From: Desulfobacteraceae bacterium
GTDB taxonomy: Bacteria > Desulfobacterota > Desulfobacteria > Desulfobacterales > SKZT01
Direction of reading: 5' to 3'
DNA: 64,000 bases
NCBI GenBank assembly: GCA_011389745.1
Contig: JAABTQ010000011.1
Location: forward strand, 42,167-106,166
Below the pieces are notes generated by a model, which worked only from the letters and a program-made list of their open reading frames with translations, searched no databases and was not told where the DNA came from. The position numbers and the translations under genes are program-made. This document shows, in pieces, positions 35,501 through 44,189 of the stretch; position 1 is the stretch's first letter, and each line of letters begins with the position of its first letter.

Positions 35501-35620
35501 TTTTATCTGGATCGTTCCGGAGAGTATTTGAAAACCGTTGAAAAAATGGTTTCAACAATTCCTCCATCCGAAGAGATACTATCCGGTTATTGTATGCTAG
35601 ATCAGGATCGAATAAATTGA
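32537..35620 (+). CDS. Large PHP-like membrane protein, uncharacterised
   Basis: A protein of about 1,027 residues that I do not recognise as a named family. Residues about 165-250 resemble a PHP phosphoesterase opening: FDDHVHDINTKGRKSSTHL, then WIKGIRRLRVIYYN and AAEIMGIEIRVGIEYS, which echo the H-x-H and GIE-type motifs. A helical and probably soluble middle follows, with a TPRELLSRLAMLRSGYRVTL segment. From about 670 there are several hydrophobic segments (VIKILLGFIPAYLTF, WVLMHLGAFIWFGITIF, and later FFRSVFSIPIAIGLNSALG), then a soluble helical tail. I start at the ATG after AGAAGG rather than the GTG 14 codons earlier. It is a single large gene beside comEC; function unknown. Confidence 0.7.
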   Translation: MKFNFHSIFLFDRRDHVLLKLVNSVLTAEKPLESSERRFFPYLHPRGIKEMAESRGIRIAHAAIHVLKSLEVGKFEDRLSALKCLRDEVLNTTTGPLPKNTARVLLQIMKEMIRAHGNNVRQLELAHDFRITATGKPRIVRRQLQQYHLLEMPEQWNQVSFDDHVHDINTKGRKSSTHLIMDAWIKGIRRLRVIYYNYIEPRSAAELHEAAEIMGIEIRVGIEYSATFRGRFVKLIWAPRGFHDSQAFLCFLAEEQVQKLMSEGKQVSRYQQKYVLDVLVKFNEVHRLDMNREYGINLEPLSEREFLISVGAGQASLVHLAIFIHGKMLRLMKEKILNFQKAAEKATFEEQNEMILLIEEMNRQDVDAILEKYLNPSINPDIPDPEKVSEGSDIPPLLRLTPRELLSRLAMLRSGYRVTLNLSNLCLEDVIELLYDCEGIITRLEIFNLKDYVAGKTPHISSISSLQTAINEGNVVAIKRIIGHTIDRLDLSDDINKAERIEKLTAILHDIDTLKNLYAGTLLKSRIGSDSTGHSPKVPGMGMAVIETLPGKSQKEVLDSKGSSRTIIPIYLPVLRRTTHIPHISHGYLVNLLFLLIRKIPGLRYMGYRHRQDWDVRDRDIRMTPQGNIFTLGGAQPQKGNELYLKSPDTKQERSRLTWSNLNSNMKNVIKILLGFIPAYLTFRLSYDWWVLMHLGAFIWFGITIFRNILQSVLGGGGFRRSPLLKWNDYVSWDRISDSLFFTGWSVPVLDLLVKTFLLDNLLGINTTTSPVMLYSFIALANGIYLSSHNAFRGLPKTAVYGNFFRSVFSIPIAIGLNSALGTVLSIAGVAAVDMHLQLWAVVISKTSSDVMAGIIEGTADRDLNIRSRLSDYRSKLSQLFDTYAKLEVLLPQVRVLEALRSVEDTKYSSFSDARDLKKLIILHCLDLVYFWMYQPRAGFAFKAILLSLSDEEHRILLQVQNLLKNQREIGQMFLDGLIGSNFSRGLSFYLDRSGEYLKTVEKMVSTIPPSEEILSGYCMLDQDRIN

Positions 35621-35632
35621 TTGCTGATAACG

Positions 35633-35941
35633 CTACTTAACCACCCTTAACAGATTTGTGCCCTGAAGCTTTTTCCATAATGCCCATATTATCACCATAA
35701 GAGGCTCATCGTATACCAGGTTGTTTTCGGATACAAATTTTTTGCAGGCATTGATGAGCGGATCATTTCCCCATAACCTGTATTCGCTTTGAATAAAAAA
35801 TCCCAGAGAGCTTTTAAGTTGAAATAGGTCCTCTTCCGGCATATTGACAATCTTGGTTTTTTCTTTAAGAGTCAGAACAGGTATAAGCTTTTCCAGAGCC
35901 TCATCAACGGTTTTTGGAAATACGATAAAAAACTTATCCAT
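35633..35941 (-). CDS. Small DUF6794-like protein
   Basis: A 102-residue soluble protein. PKTVDEALEKLIPVLTLKEK, LGFFIQSEYRLWGNDPL and MVIIWALWKKL fit the pattern of DUF6794 proteins (a conserved small family of unknown role). It lies on the opposite strand, 12 bases after the large PHP-like gene, with about 190 bases of AT-rich DNA upstream. No partner is evident. Confidence 0.6.
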   Translation of the reverse strand: MDKFFIVFPKTVDEALEKLIPVLTLKEKTKIVNMPEEDLFQLKSSLGFFIQSEYRLWGNDPLINACKKFVSENNLVYDEPLMVIIWALWKKLQGTNLLRVVK

Positions 35942-36134
35942 GAAAAATCTCCCAAACTATAAAAATTGTTGTACATGAATCATTAAACGGAAAACCAGGA
36001 AAAATGTCAAATCTGAATTCTGGTTAATAAATGTGGAATAAAAAATTGTAAAATTCAAAAAAGTCTTTAACATATTGGATGGATTGATATCCAATCTGAA
36101 GTTACGGAAATAAACAGTCAACGAGGTTTATTTA

Positions 36135-37376
36135 ATGAATTTTATCGGCATAATCATATTATTGGCTATACTTGGTGAATTCGTTCTCAATGTTGTTGCT
36201 GATGTGCTGAATCTTTCAAAGCTCCAAAAGCAAATACCAGAGACTTTTAAAGATGTTTATGATGACCAGCAATACCGAAAATCTCAGGATTATCTTCGTG
36301 TCAATACGCAATTCGGGTGGGTTTCTTCGACAGCCGGCTTGACGCTGCTTCTTGTGTTCTGGTTTGCGGGTGGTTTTTCCATCCTGGACAACTGGGTTCG
36401 ATCTTTTAATAAGGGGCCGGTTATTACAGGTTTGATGTTCATGGCTATTCTTGGGGCTTTGAAATCGGCCATATCCATTCCTTTCAGTATTTATGATACG
36501 TTTGTTATCGAACAGCGTTTCGGGTTTAATAAAACCACCCTAAAGACGTTTGTGATGGATCATATCAAGGGGTTGCTGATTGCCATACTGCTGGGTGTTC
36601 CTCTTCTTTGTGCGATACTCTGGTTTTTTGAATATGCCGGAAATATTGCCTGGCTCTATTGCTGGATCGCGGTCACGATTTATTCCTTATTCATTCATTA
36701 TGTAGCGCCCCACTGGATTATGCCGCTGTTCAATAAATTTGAAACCCTGGGGAACGGCCGTCTCAAAGAGGCTATATTGGATTATGCCCGGTCGATAAAA
36801 TTTCCCCTGGAAAATGTTTATGTTATGGACGGTTCCAGGCGAAGTAGCAAGAGCAACGCATTTTTTACGGGGTTTGGCAAAAACAGGCGTATTGTCCTTT
36901 TTGATACGCTCATCTCCCGGCACACCATTGAAGAACTGGTGTCGGTTCTGGCTCATGAGATGGGGCATTATAAAAAAAAGCATATTTTAAAAGGTATGAT
37001 TTCAGGAATATTTCAGGCAGGGATCATGTTTTATCTTCTGTCCATATTTATTTCATATGAGGGACTTTTTCATGCCTTTTATATCGAAAATGTGTCCATT
37101 TATGCGGGTTTGGTTTTTTTCGGTATGCTCTATGTCCCCATGGCCTTTTTTTCAGGTTTGATTACACTGGCGATTTCCCGAAAAAATGAATACGAAGCCG
37201 ACAGTTTTGCCATAACATCCACCTCCTTTAAAAAACCCATGATTGCGGCATTGAAAAAACTATCGGTCAACAATTTGTCAAACCTGGTTCCGCACCCGTT
37301 TTATGTTTTTTTAAATTATTCGCACCCTCCTGTTTTGGAGCGGATCAAGGCTATTGAATCGATGAAGAGTGATTGA
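36135..37376 (+). CDS. M48-family zinc metalloprotease (Ste24/CAAX-protease-like)
   Basis: A 413-residue integral membrane endopeptidase. Zinc motif HEMGH is in VLAHEMGHYKKKH, and the third ligand Glu is in RKNEYEADSFA. Several membrane segments precede and follow the active site, and the N-terminal VADVLNLSKLQKQIPETFKDVYD is typical of Ste24-like proteins. In bacteria the family acts in membrane protein quality control rather than prenyl-protein processing. An ATTGGAT...ATCCAAT inverted pair lies about 45 bases upstream and may be regulatory. It is followed 16 bases later by a methyltransferase. Confidence 0.9.
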   Translation: MNFIGIIILLAILGEFVLNVVADVLNLSKLQKQIPETFKDVYDDQQYRKSQDYLRVNTQFGWVSSTAGLTLLLVFWFAGGFSILDNWVRSFNKGPVITGLMFMAILGALKSAISIPFSIYDTFVIEQRFGFNKTTLKTFVMDHIKGLLIAILLGVPLLCAILWFFEYAGNIAWLYCWIAVTIYSLFIHYVAPHWIMPLFNKFETLGNGRLKEAILDYARSIKFPLENVYVMDGSRRSSKSNAFFTGFGKNRRIVLFDTLISRHTIEELVSVLAHEMGHYKKKHILKGMISGIFQAGIMFYLLSIFISYEGLFHAFYIENVSIYAGLVFFGMLYVPMAFFSGLITLAISRKNEYEADSFAITSTSFKKPMIAALKKLSVNNLSNLVPHPFYVFLNYSHPPVLERIKAIESMKSD

Positions 37377-37392
37377 TAAAGGTTAAATAAAA

Positions 37393-38412
37393 ATGTCCAA
37401 AGAAAGGAATAACATGTCGTTTCAGGAATGGAACCCGGGTAAGTTGCTGGAGATCTCAGGAAGCTATTGGAAAACCTGCGCGCTTCATGCGGGTGTAAAG
37501 CTGGATTTGTTCAGCATTATTGGAGACAAGGAGTTGACAGTTGAACAGGTTGCCGGGTATTTGGCCGCCAATGTTGACGGCGTCGGACGTGTTTTAAATG
37601 CGCTTACCGCCATGGAGTTGTTGATTAAAACCGGAGACAAGTTTAAAAATTCCGATGGTGCCGGAGCTTTTCTTGTCAAAAAGGCTCCAGGATACATTGG
37701 CTATATGATCATGCACCATCATCACCTGATGGAGTCCTGGAACCGTCTTGACGAATCTGTGATCAGCGGAAAACCGGTTCGACCCAGGATGGCGTTCAGC
37801 AGCGAGGAATGGCGTGAAAATTTTCTCATGGGCATGTATAACAATGCAATGGCTGCGGCACCGAAATTGGTTCCTGAGATCGATCTGAATAGAAGGAGGC
37901 ATTTGTTGGATCTGGGCGGAGGGCCTGGTACATATGCCATTCACTTTTGCCGGTATAACCAAAATCTCAGAGCAACGGTTTATGACCTTCCAACAACGAA
38001 ACCTTTTGCGGAAAAAACCATTGCCGGTTTTGGATTATCCCACCGAATTGATTTTCAGGAAGGTGACTACACGAAAATGGGCATCAAGGGTAAATATGAT
38101 GTTGCCTGGTTGTCGCATATCCTTCACGGAGAGAACCCGGAAACGTGTCGTGATATCATTGAAAAAGCGGTGGCGGCATTAGAGCCCGGTGGAATGATCA
38201 TTGTACATGAGTTTGTTTTGAATAATTCTATGGATGGCCCTTTGTTTCCGGCGCTTTTTTCCCTGAACATGCTTTTGGTTACCGATGATGGAAGGTCATA
38301 TTCGGAATCCCAGATTGGTGAGATGCTTTCAGAGGCAAGAGTAAAAAATATCAGGCGCATTCCGGTAAATACGCCCAATGATTCGGGAATAATCACAGGT
38401 GTCGTTGGTTAA
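37393..38412 (+). CDS. SAM-dependent O-methyltransferase (dimerisation-domain type)
   Basis: A 339-residue methyltransferase of the plant-like O-methyltransferase (Methyltransf_2) type. An N-terminal winged-helix dimerisation domain ([19 protein letters not shown]) is followed by the SAM loop [17 protein letters not shown] near 175 and by [15 protein letters not shown]. BchU, AcsN and hydroxyneurosporene methyltransferases are relatives, so the acceptor cannot be named. An alternative start 11 codons on (MSFQEW) is possible. Its 3' end overlaps the convergent kdsB by 20 bases. Confidence 0.85.
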   Translation: MSKERNNMSFQEWNPGKLLEISGSYWKTCALHAGVKLDLFSIIGDKELTVEQVAGYLAANVDGVGRVLNALTAMELLIKTGDKFKNSDGAGAFLVKKAPGYIGYMIMHHHHLMESWNRLDESVISGKPVRPRMAFSSEEWRENFLMGMYNNAMAAAPKLVPEIDLNRRRHLLDLGGGPGTYAIHFCRYNQNLRATVYDLPTTKPFAEKTIAGFGLSHRIDFQEGDYTKMGIKGKYDVAWLSHILHGENPETCRDIIEKAVAALEPGGMIIVHEFVLNNSMDGPLFPALFSLNMLLVTDDGRSYSESQIGEMLSEARVKNIRRIPVNTPNDSGIITGVVG

Positions 38413-39154
38413 TTCTTTTCATGGATAAAATCTGTGTTACAATAGCCAGATCCTCGGGACGGTCTACGCTGATACTTTCATATTCGGTAACTACCACATG
38501 GATCGTGATGCCGTTTTCTAAAAGGCGAAGCTGTTCAAGTTTTTCAATTTTCTCAAGGTGACCAGGACCCAACTCAACAAATTTTTTCAGAATATCCATT
38601 CGGAAAGCATATAATCCGATATGGCCGAAATATTCCGCTTGTTTGTTTTTTTCCCGGTAACAAGGAATCAATGACCGTGAAAAATAGAGGGCTTTTCCAT
38701 CCCGAGCCAAAACAACCTTTACGCGGTCCTGGTTAACGGCTTCCTCCACATTGATTTTTCTGGCAAGTGTGGATACCATTGCCTCCGGGGATATGAAAGG
38801 GGCTATCAGTTGGCTGAGCATTGACGGTTCCAATGCGGGTTCGTCGCCTTGAATATTTATGACTACGGCACTATCAGGAATTCCGATGCCCAGGGCTGCT
38901 TCCAGAACCCTGTCAGTGCCACTGATATGATTGTTACGGGTCATAACTACGGGGACATTAAGGTCCATGGCAGCCTTGAAGATTCTTTCATCATCGGTGG
39001 CTAATACGGTTGCGGCCAGTTCGGGACATCGGCGAGCCTGTGAATAAACATGCCAGAACATGGGCTTTCCCAGAATTTGTGCCAACGGTTTTCCTTCAAA
39101 ACGTCTGGAAGCGTATCTGGCAGGAATAATGCCGTAACAAATCGGAAAGTTCAA
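38393..39154 (-). CDS. kdsB: CMP-Kdo synthetase (3-deoxy-manno-octulosonate cytidylyltransferase)
   Basis: A 253-residue nucleotidyltransferase that activates Kdo with CTP for lipid A-core synthesis. Motifs: [18 protein letters not shown] (CTP loop), [22 protein letters not shown] and [10 protein letters not shown]. The start is a TTG preceded by AAGGAG at nine bases; no ATG lies at the right place. It precedes no kds gene in the window, but waaA follows upstream on the same strand about 70 bases away, so LPS-Kdo genes are clustered. Confidence 0.93.
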   Translation of the reverse strand: MNFPICYGIIPARYASRRFEGKPLAQILGKPMFWHVYSQARRCPELAATVLATDDERIFKAAMDLNVPVVMTRNNHISGTDRVLEAALGIGIPDSAVVINIQGDEPALEPSMLSQLIAPFISPEAMVSTLARKINVEEAVNQDRVKVVLARDGKALYFSRSLIPCYREKNKQAEYFGHIGLYAFRMDILKKFVELGPGHLEKIEKLEQLRLLENGITIHVVVTEYESISVDRPEDLAIVTQILSMKRINQRHL

Positions 39155-39224
39155 TGCAGCAGACTCCTTATTTATTTAAATTGTTTTTCCCGGTTAAACT
39201 TTCAGAATCCCATCTTTATGAAAC

Positions 39225-40496
39225 TCAGGAAATATTATGGAGGATAACCTCACAAGCTTTGCGCGTTCCTCCCTGTCGTTGCTTAATATATGAGAAGGCG
39301 GCATTGCGTACATTCTCCCTGGAAAAAGTTGCTTGCAGGGCTTGTATAAGCCTTTCCGCTGCTTTTTCCCAATCATCGACCATATGAAGAAGTTTCAGGT
39401 CAACGATTTGCCGGCCAACCCAGTAAAAATTGAACCATGATGGCCCGATAACGGGAATGATTCCACACATGAGCGGTTCCAGAAAATTCTGGCCGCCTGC
39501 TGGAGCAAGGCTTCCACCAACAAAGGCTGCCTTTGCCAGTTGATATGAAGCGGCCAATTCTCCGAACGTATCCCACACAAGCACCGTGCCGGGTTTTACA
39601 GGTGCATTGGTTTTGGACCGGTACTGCCATGGGATGGAGATTTTACTCAGGGACTTTTGCCAATACAATAGCCGATGCATATGCCGTGGAAACAAACCAA
39701 TGACTGTTTTTGGCTGATCTGCCAAAATCTTTTGAATCATTTTCAGAATCAGAGATTCTTCCTCTTTGCGAACCGATGCCAATACCAGAAACGGAATATT
39801 CGAAGGAAGAATCCTTTTTAAGGATTCAATGATTTCCGGGTGGGTACCTGTTGAGGTTATTTTGTCAAACTTGATATTTGACATGACCGAGACCCTGTTT
39901 TTACCGAAAAGTACGCCGAAGCGAAAGGCATCCTCATGTGAAACAGCATAGGTATGGTCAGGAGCCAGGTTTCTCCAGAAAGAGGGCCAGATTTGATAAT
40001 GCCTCAGACTTTTTTCAGCCATTCGGCCGTTGATGACCAGTACTTTAATTCCGGCCGTTTTCAATGCGGATAGCAGCCCCGGCCATAAATCAGACTCAAG
40101 AAGCACCATGATATCGGGGGACACCTCCTTTACGGCTTGCCTCATAATACCTGGCGAGTCAAAAGGAAAATAGGCTGATGATATGCTGATGGTTTTTTTT
40201 TTGGAAGCCATATCCGTGATCGTGGTGCTGATAATATCCATCCCCTGGCGGGTATTTGAGGTCACCAGGACATGAATGGGTTTGTGGGGTTTTAAACTTT
40301 TTAAAATGGATTGGGCAAGATAAGACTCTCCGGCAGAGGCTGCCTGAATCCAGATATCTGCTTTGGGAAGTTTCCGTTCCAATTTTCGTTGGAATAGTCC
40401 CTCTGCCAGCCTTTTGTTTCGGGAAAGAATAGGTATTGCTAATTTCCATGCGGCTTTGTAAAAACATAATGCCGCGGTTTGCATCCTGCCCGGCAT
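39225..40496 (-). CDS. waaA: 3-deoxy-D-manno-octulosonic acid transferase
   Basis: A 423-residue inner-membrane-associated GT30-type glycosyltransferase that adds Kdo from CMP-Kdo to lipid IVA. Family marks are IWIQAASAGESYLAQ near 48, LLESDLWPGLLSALK, VLVINGRMAEKSLRHY and the C-terminal FVGGSLAPAGGQNFLEPL. The usual N-terminal anchor is slightly short (residues 1-30 are hydrophobic and amphipathic). It lies three bases after yhbY and upstream of kdsB, giving a yhbY-waaA-kdsB run. Confidence 0.9.
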   Translation of the reverse strand: MPGRMQTAALCFYKAAWKLAIPILSRNKRLAEGLFQRKLERKLPKADIWIQAASAGESYLAQSILKSLKPHKPIHVLVTSNTRQGMDIISTTITDMASKKKTISISSAYFPFDSPGIMRQAVKEVSPDIMVLLESDLWPGLLSALKTAGIKVLVINGRMAEKSLRHYQIWPSFWRNLAPDHTYAVSHEDAFRFGVLFGKNRVSVMSNIKFDKITSTGTHPEIIESLKRILPSNIPFLVLASVRKEEESLILKMIQKILADQPKTVIGLFPRHMHRLLYWQKSLSKISIPWQYRSKTNAPVKPGTVLVWDTFGELAASYQLAKAAFVGGSLAPAGGQNFLEPLMCGIIPVIGPSWFNFYWVGRQIVDLKLLHMVDDWEKAAERLIQALQATFSRENVRNAAFSYIKQRQGGTRKACEVILHNIS

Positions 40497-40499
40497 ATT

Positions 40500-40811
40500 T
40501 TAAACGGCCCCTTCTTCCAAAACAATTTTTCGCTTTTCCGGGTCCTTATGCATTCGGTAAAAAGTAGCGATATGGCCGACCATTGATACTTTTGAACACC
40601 CGTGAATTTTTTCTATCTCTTTAGTCAGAGCGTCTTTTTGTTCCTTTTCCTTAAAATCAATAAATCTCACTTTGATAAGTTCATGAGTATCCAAAGCTTC
40701 GTCCATAGCCTTTGCCAGTGTCGGGGTCAACCCTTTTTGTCCAATAAAAACAACAGGTTTAAGACCGTGGGCCAGTGCTTTGAGATATTTTTTCTGAGAT
40801 CCTTTCAGCAT
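40500..40811 (-). CDS. yhbY: Ribosome assembly RNA-binding protein YhbY (CRM domain)
   Basis: A 103-residue CRM-domain protein that binds pre-50S particles. LKGSQKKYLKALAHGLKPVV begins the domain, and the conserved GxxG loop is FIGQKGLTP. KVRFIDFKEKEQKD completes the KH-like fold. The gene starts inside the 3' end of a decayed reading frame on the same strand and ends three bases before waaA. Confidence 0.9.
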   Translation of the reverse strand: MLKGSQKKYLKALAHGLKPVVFIGQKGLTPTLAKAMDEALDTHELIKVRFIDFKEKEQKDALTKEIEKIHGCSKVSMVGHIATFYRMHKDPEKRKIVLEEGAV

Positions 40812-40819
40812 TAAAATTT

Positions 40820-40989
40820 TCCTTATCCATCAGATTGACATTCATAGTCTTTGCCACGGTAATTACCTCGCTCATGGTTTTTTCCATGAGCACCCCGGCA
40901 TCTTTCGAACTCTGAAATACTCCAAAAAAAGCTTTCAACACTGCCGATGTTGATTCACTCCCATATTGATCATCAATTGTGAGGAACAT
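40820..40989 (-). pseudogene. C-terminal fragment resembling ketopantoate reductase (PanE/ApbA)
   Basis: A short frame running into yhbY encodes AVLKAFFGVFQSSKDAGVLM followed by EKTMSEVITVAKTMNVNLMD. This resembles the last helices of ApbA/PanE reductases, where an E-x-x-x-V-A-x-A pattern is conserved. The NADP-binding domain is absent, so this would be a relic. The match is short and the call is tentative. Confidence 0.35.
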
Positions 40990-41075
40990 GTCAATATATT
41001 AGATTGAAACTATAGCCCTTTGGTAAATCATTTTTCAAGAGGGTTTTACGATTTGGAATAGAAAATTATTCCCTG

Positions 41076-41174
41076 ATGTCACCTTACGCGTCGAAGGCGC
41101 AGGACATATCAGCCCATGGCAACGCATTAGGGCAACAGGCACCCAAATGAGGGGAGCCCTGAAGGGCGTGACAT
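41076..41174 (+). ncRNA. Candidate structured RNA leader, class unknown
   Basis: The arms ATGTCAC (41076-41082) and GTGACAT (41168-41174) would close a roughly 99-base multibranched fold. Inside is a stem CAGGCACCC / GGGG-AGCCCTG with an AAATGA loop (41136-41161). The sequence is GC-rich against AT-rich flanks. It lies 160 bases upstream of the GNAT/epimerase/ATP-grasp operon on its coding strand. I could not match it to TPP, SAM-I, c-di-GMP, Moco or glnA leaders. It may equally be a remnant of a mobile RNA. Confidence 0.35.
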
Positions 41175-41333
41175 AATAAGTCTTTTGGAGCCGGAATATG
41201 AATTCCGAACCTTGTATCCCGTTTCAGAAAGACTTTCAGGTTGACGCTTATGGGCTAAGGCTGTAATTCAATAAGAGTTAATCGGACTTTTGAGAGGTTA
41301 AAAGATGATTCAGCAATGGATGCAAGGAATGTT

Positions 41334-41849
41334 ATGCCGGAAAAAATAATATCAGAAAAAACCTTTCCTTTTCAAATTCGAAATAATTTGAAACCCGGTG
41401 ATATGGGTACTCTCGTTTACCTCCACGGTGTGATTTATGAAAAAGAATACGGGTTCGATTACACTTTCGAACCCTACGTGGCAGAACCCCTTTCTAAATT
41501 TGTTCTTTTTCAATCCGACAAAGAAAGAATATGGATTGCCCAGGATAATGAAAAGATTGTCGGATCCGTGGCAATTGTAAAATTCTCAGAAGATCAGGCT
41601 CAACTGCGCTGGCTGCTGGTTGTTCCGGCAGCCCGTGGATATGGCCTGGGCAAAACCCTTGTTGAAAAAGCGATCCAATTCAGTAAATATATGGGGTACC
41701 GGTCGATTTTTTTGTGGACACTCAATATATTGCCCGCAGCCGCAAAACTATATCAATCATCGGGATTTAAAAAGACCCGTGAAAACCCCTGCCGGCTCTG
41801 GGGAGTACGCTTGACCGAGCATCGGTATGAGCTTACATTACAGGAATGA
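41334..41849 (+). CDS. GNAT-family N-acetyltransferase
   Basis: A 171-residue acetyl-CoA-dependent acyltransferase. The CoA loop is in LRWLLVVPAARGYGLGKTLV and the last strand/helix in MGYRSIFLWTLNILPAAAKLYQSSGFK (the first 20 residues of which carry the family pattern). I start at the ATG preceded by AAGGA; an ATG six codons earlier lacks a ribosome binding site. It is first in a three-gene set, seven bases before a dipeptide epimerase gene. Acylation of an amino acid or small peptide is a reasonable guess from context only. Confidence 0.85.
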   Translation: MPEKIISEKTFPFQIRNNLKPGDMGTLVYLHGVIYEKEYGFDYTFEPYVAEPLSKFVLFQSDKERIWIAQDNEKIVGSVAIVKFSEDQAQLRWLLVVPAARGYGLGKTLVEKAIQFSKYMGYRSIFLWTLNILPAAAKLYQSSGFKKTRENPCRLWGVRLTEHRYELTLQE

Positions 41850-41856
41850 TTGAATC

Positions 41857-42927
41857 ATGAAAATAAAGGCCATGGAAATTTTCCCGGTTAAAATGCGGCT
41901 GAGAGAACCCTATACGATCGCCTATGAAACCATTGAATCCGTCACCAACATTTTCTGTCGCATGGAAACTGATAAAGGCATTAACGGTTTCGGGTGCTGC
42001 TGCCCGGATAAGCCTGTTAGCGGAGAATTGCCGGAAACCGTTGTTGAGGCCTGGGAACATGTGATGGTTCCGACTTTAAAAGGTGCCGATCCGATTCGAA
42101 TCGCTTTTTTGATGGAAAAGCTTAAAAAGAGTCTGCCGGACCGCCCATCTGCCCTGGCCCTTGTGGATATGGCTTTGTACGATATTTTAGGCAAAACCGC
42201 GGGACTGCCTCTGTTTAAACTCATGGGTGGCTTTCGCACCCGGATAAAAACCAGTATCACCATCGGCATTATGCCTGTGCAAAAAGCCGTGGCATATGCT
42301 TTGGACTATGTCGGGCAGGGATTCAAGGCAATAAAGATAAAGGGGGGTAAAGATACCGACCAGGATATTGAAAGGGTTTTAAAGATCAGGGAGGCCGCGG
42401 GAAAATCCATCGAACTCAGATTTGATGCCAATCAGGGATATTCCGAGGAGCAGGCCATTCGGTTTGTGGAAGCCACCCGTTCGGCCGGGCTTGAGCTTTT
42501 GGAACAGCCGACACCCAGAAAAAATACAGAAATGATGCGCCTGCTTACCAGGCAAATACATATCCCGGTTATGGCCGATGAGAGCCTTATGAACCTTAAC
42601 GATGTATTCAAGTTGGCTAAAAGCAACATTGCAGACATGGTTAATATAAAACTGATGAAAGTCGGGGGGATTTTCGAGGCTCTGAAAATCAATTCCGTAG
42701 CCAGGGCTGCCGGCCTCGAAGTCATGATAGGTTGTATGGATGAAGCTGCGTTGGGTATTGCCGCAGGGCTGCATTTTGCCCTGGCCCGACCCAATGTCGC
42801 CTACGCCGACCTGGATGGTCACCTGGACTTGATCGGAGATCCTTCCTCAGGGGCTGTTATTTTAAAAAACGGGGTTCTATATCCCACCAACAAACCCGGC
42901 TTGGGGTTTGACCCCCGGATTTTTTAG
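41857..42927 (+). CDS. Dipeptide epimerase (enolase superfamily, L-Ala-D/L-Glu epimerase-like)
   Basis: A 356-residue member of the muconate lactonizing/dipeptide epimerase group. Catalytic and metal residues are visible: the K-x-K pair in FKAIKIKGGKD, first metal Asp in LRFDANQGYS, Glu in LLEQPTP, Asp in VMADESLMN, and the second Lys in VNIKLMKVGG. The C-terminal DxD specificity motif of dipeptide epimerases appears as DLDGHLDL. The enzyme inverts an alpha-carbon in a dipeptide. It sits between a GNAT and an ATP-grasp-like protein, with short gaps on both sides, which suggests peptide modification rather than only murein recycling. Confidence 0.88.
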   Translation: MKIKAMEIFPVKMRLREPYTIAYETIESVTNIFCRMETDKGINGFGCCCPDKPVSGELPETVVEAWEHVMVPTLKGADPIRIAFLMEKLKKSLPDRPSALALVDMALYDILGKTAGLPLFKLMGGFRTRIKTSITIGIMPVQKAVAYALDYVGQGFKAIKIKGGKDTDQDIERVLKIREAAGKSIELRFDANQGYSEEQAIRFVEATRSAGLELLEQPTPRKNTEMMRLLTRQIHIPVMADESLMNLNDVFKLAKSNIADMVNIKLMKVGGIFEALKINSVARAAGLEVMIGCMDEAALGIAAGLHFALARPNVAYADLDGHLDLIGDPSSGAVILKNGVLYPTNKPGLGFDPRIF

Positions 42928-42936
42928 GAGATACAA

Positions 42937-44172
42937 ATGGAAGTAACCTTTATACCGGAAAAAGCAAGGCTTTTGGAACGGTTGAAAGCAGGTCATTTTA
43001 ATGTGCCGGATTTTATATATATTCCTGCTTCTGATTTTAAGAATAAAAATTTCGAAACATTGGAAACTTTTCTTAAAAAACACAGAGAAAATTTTAAAGT
43101 CATTGCCAGAAGTGCACATCCCCATGAGGAATTTTTCAAGGGCGGAACATTCGAATCCCTGGAAACTTATGCCGATATCGGAGGAATCGAGTATGCCAGA
43201 AAGCGGATGATCAAATTTCCCCATACAGTCAAGCGACTTTCAATCCTGAGACAACAAAAGTTCAATAAAGCGCCCGAAATCGACCCTGAAGAAATGGGAG
43301 TCATTGTGATGCCTTTTATTGAAGGCACAAGCGTTATGGCCAAGATGATCGAAAATCAATGGGAGTTCGGCTATAGTCCGGGAAACCAGAAGGTTCAGAA
43401 AGCACCGTACATCACCAGAACCCCTCACGATCGCAATTTGATTCAACATTCCGGGGATGTTCAGAAACATCTCGGATTCAGATGTGAAATTGAATATATA
43501 ATCTCGGAAAATAACGAAATCCATGTGGTGCAGGCCAAGGATATTTCCAAAATCGATATACTTGAACTGATGGAAAGCAAACGCTCCATTTTCCTCGATG
43601 GTATCCGCAGAATCCGAAAACGCCGAAATTATCGGGAACGTTCCATTTATCTCATGAACAAAAAAAATCTATACCTGGAGGTGATCAATAAGTGTGAAGA
43701 TATGATTCATGGTTGCGAAGGAAAGTCGCCTGACATTGAAGACATACTTGAAATAATAACTGAATATGAAATCAGGCTTGAAGATTTCGCCCTGAAACAT
43801 CAACGATTTGCCGTAATTGAAATTACTGTAAAAGACCCCCATGAACTTTATCAGATAGCCAATCATTATCTGGATGAAATACCCGAATTACAAAAACAAT
43901 TGTCCAGAGCGCTTCATGACAATCTGTATAAAATAGACTACTTTTTAGGGGAAGCCGATACCTTTCTTGCAAAAGAAAAATTGACCATCAATTTGTGCAC
44001 CCATGACGCTTATGGCATTGATACAGTGCGCAACCCATTGTGGTCGGTATACTGGCATGGTGACAAGCACGATAGAATTATAGATGATTTCAGGCGGTTG
44101 GGATTTAAAACCGATGACGCCGTGGGTATTGAAATCGAAGCTGAAGAAAAACCTATCATTTATCGGCTGTAA
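42937..44172 (+). CDS. ATP-grasp-like (PEP synthase/PPDK N-domain-like) protein of unknown function
   Basis: A 411-residue protein without a named family. Residues about 45-80 (KVIARSAHPHEEFFKGGTFE) resemble the R-S-S...G-x-F nucleotide site of PEP synthase and PPDK ATP-grasp domains. GVIVMPFIEGTSVMAKMIEN and EIEYIISENNEIHVVQAKD match later ATP-grasp strands, where the final E..Q-A-K/R would bind Mg-ATP. The second half is helical and has no PEP-utiliser His domain. It follows the epimerase by nine bases. An amide-bond ligase or phosphotransferase working with the GNAT and epimerase is inferred. Confidence 0.65.
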   Translation: MEVTFIPEKARLLERLKAGHFNVPDFIYIPASDFKNKNFETLETFLKKHRENFKVIARSAHPHEEFFKGGTFESLETYADIGGIEYARKRMIKFPHTVKRLSILRQQKFNKAPEIDPEEMGVIVMPFIEGTSVMAKMIENQWEFGYSPGNQKVQKAPYITRTPHDRNLIQHSGDVQKHLGFRCEIEYIISENNEIHVVQAKDISKIDILELMESKRSIFLDGIRRIRKRRNYRERSIYLMNKKNLYLEVINKCEDMIHGCEGKSPDIEDILEIITEYEIRLEDFALKHQRFAVIEITVKDPHELYQIANHYLDEIPELQKQLSRALHDNLYKIDYFLGEADTFLAKEKLTINLCTHDAYGIDTVRNPLWSVYWHGDKHDRIIDDFRRLGFKTDDAVGIEIEAEEKPIIYRL

Positions 44173-44189
44173 TAAGACTTGTGCTCAAT

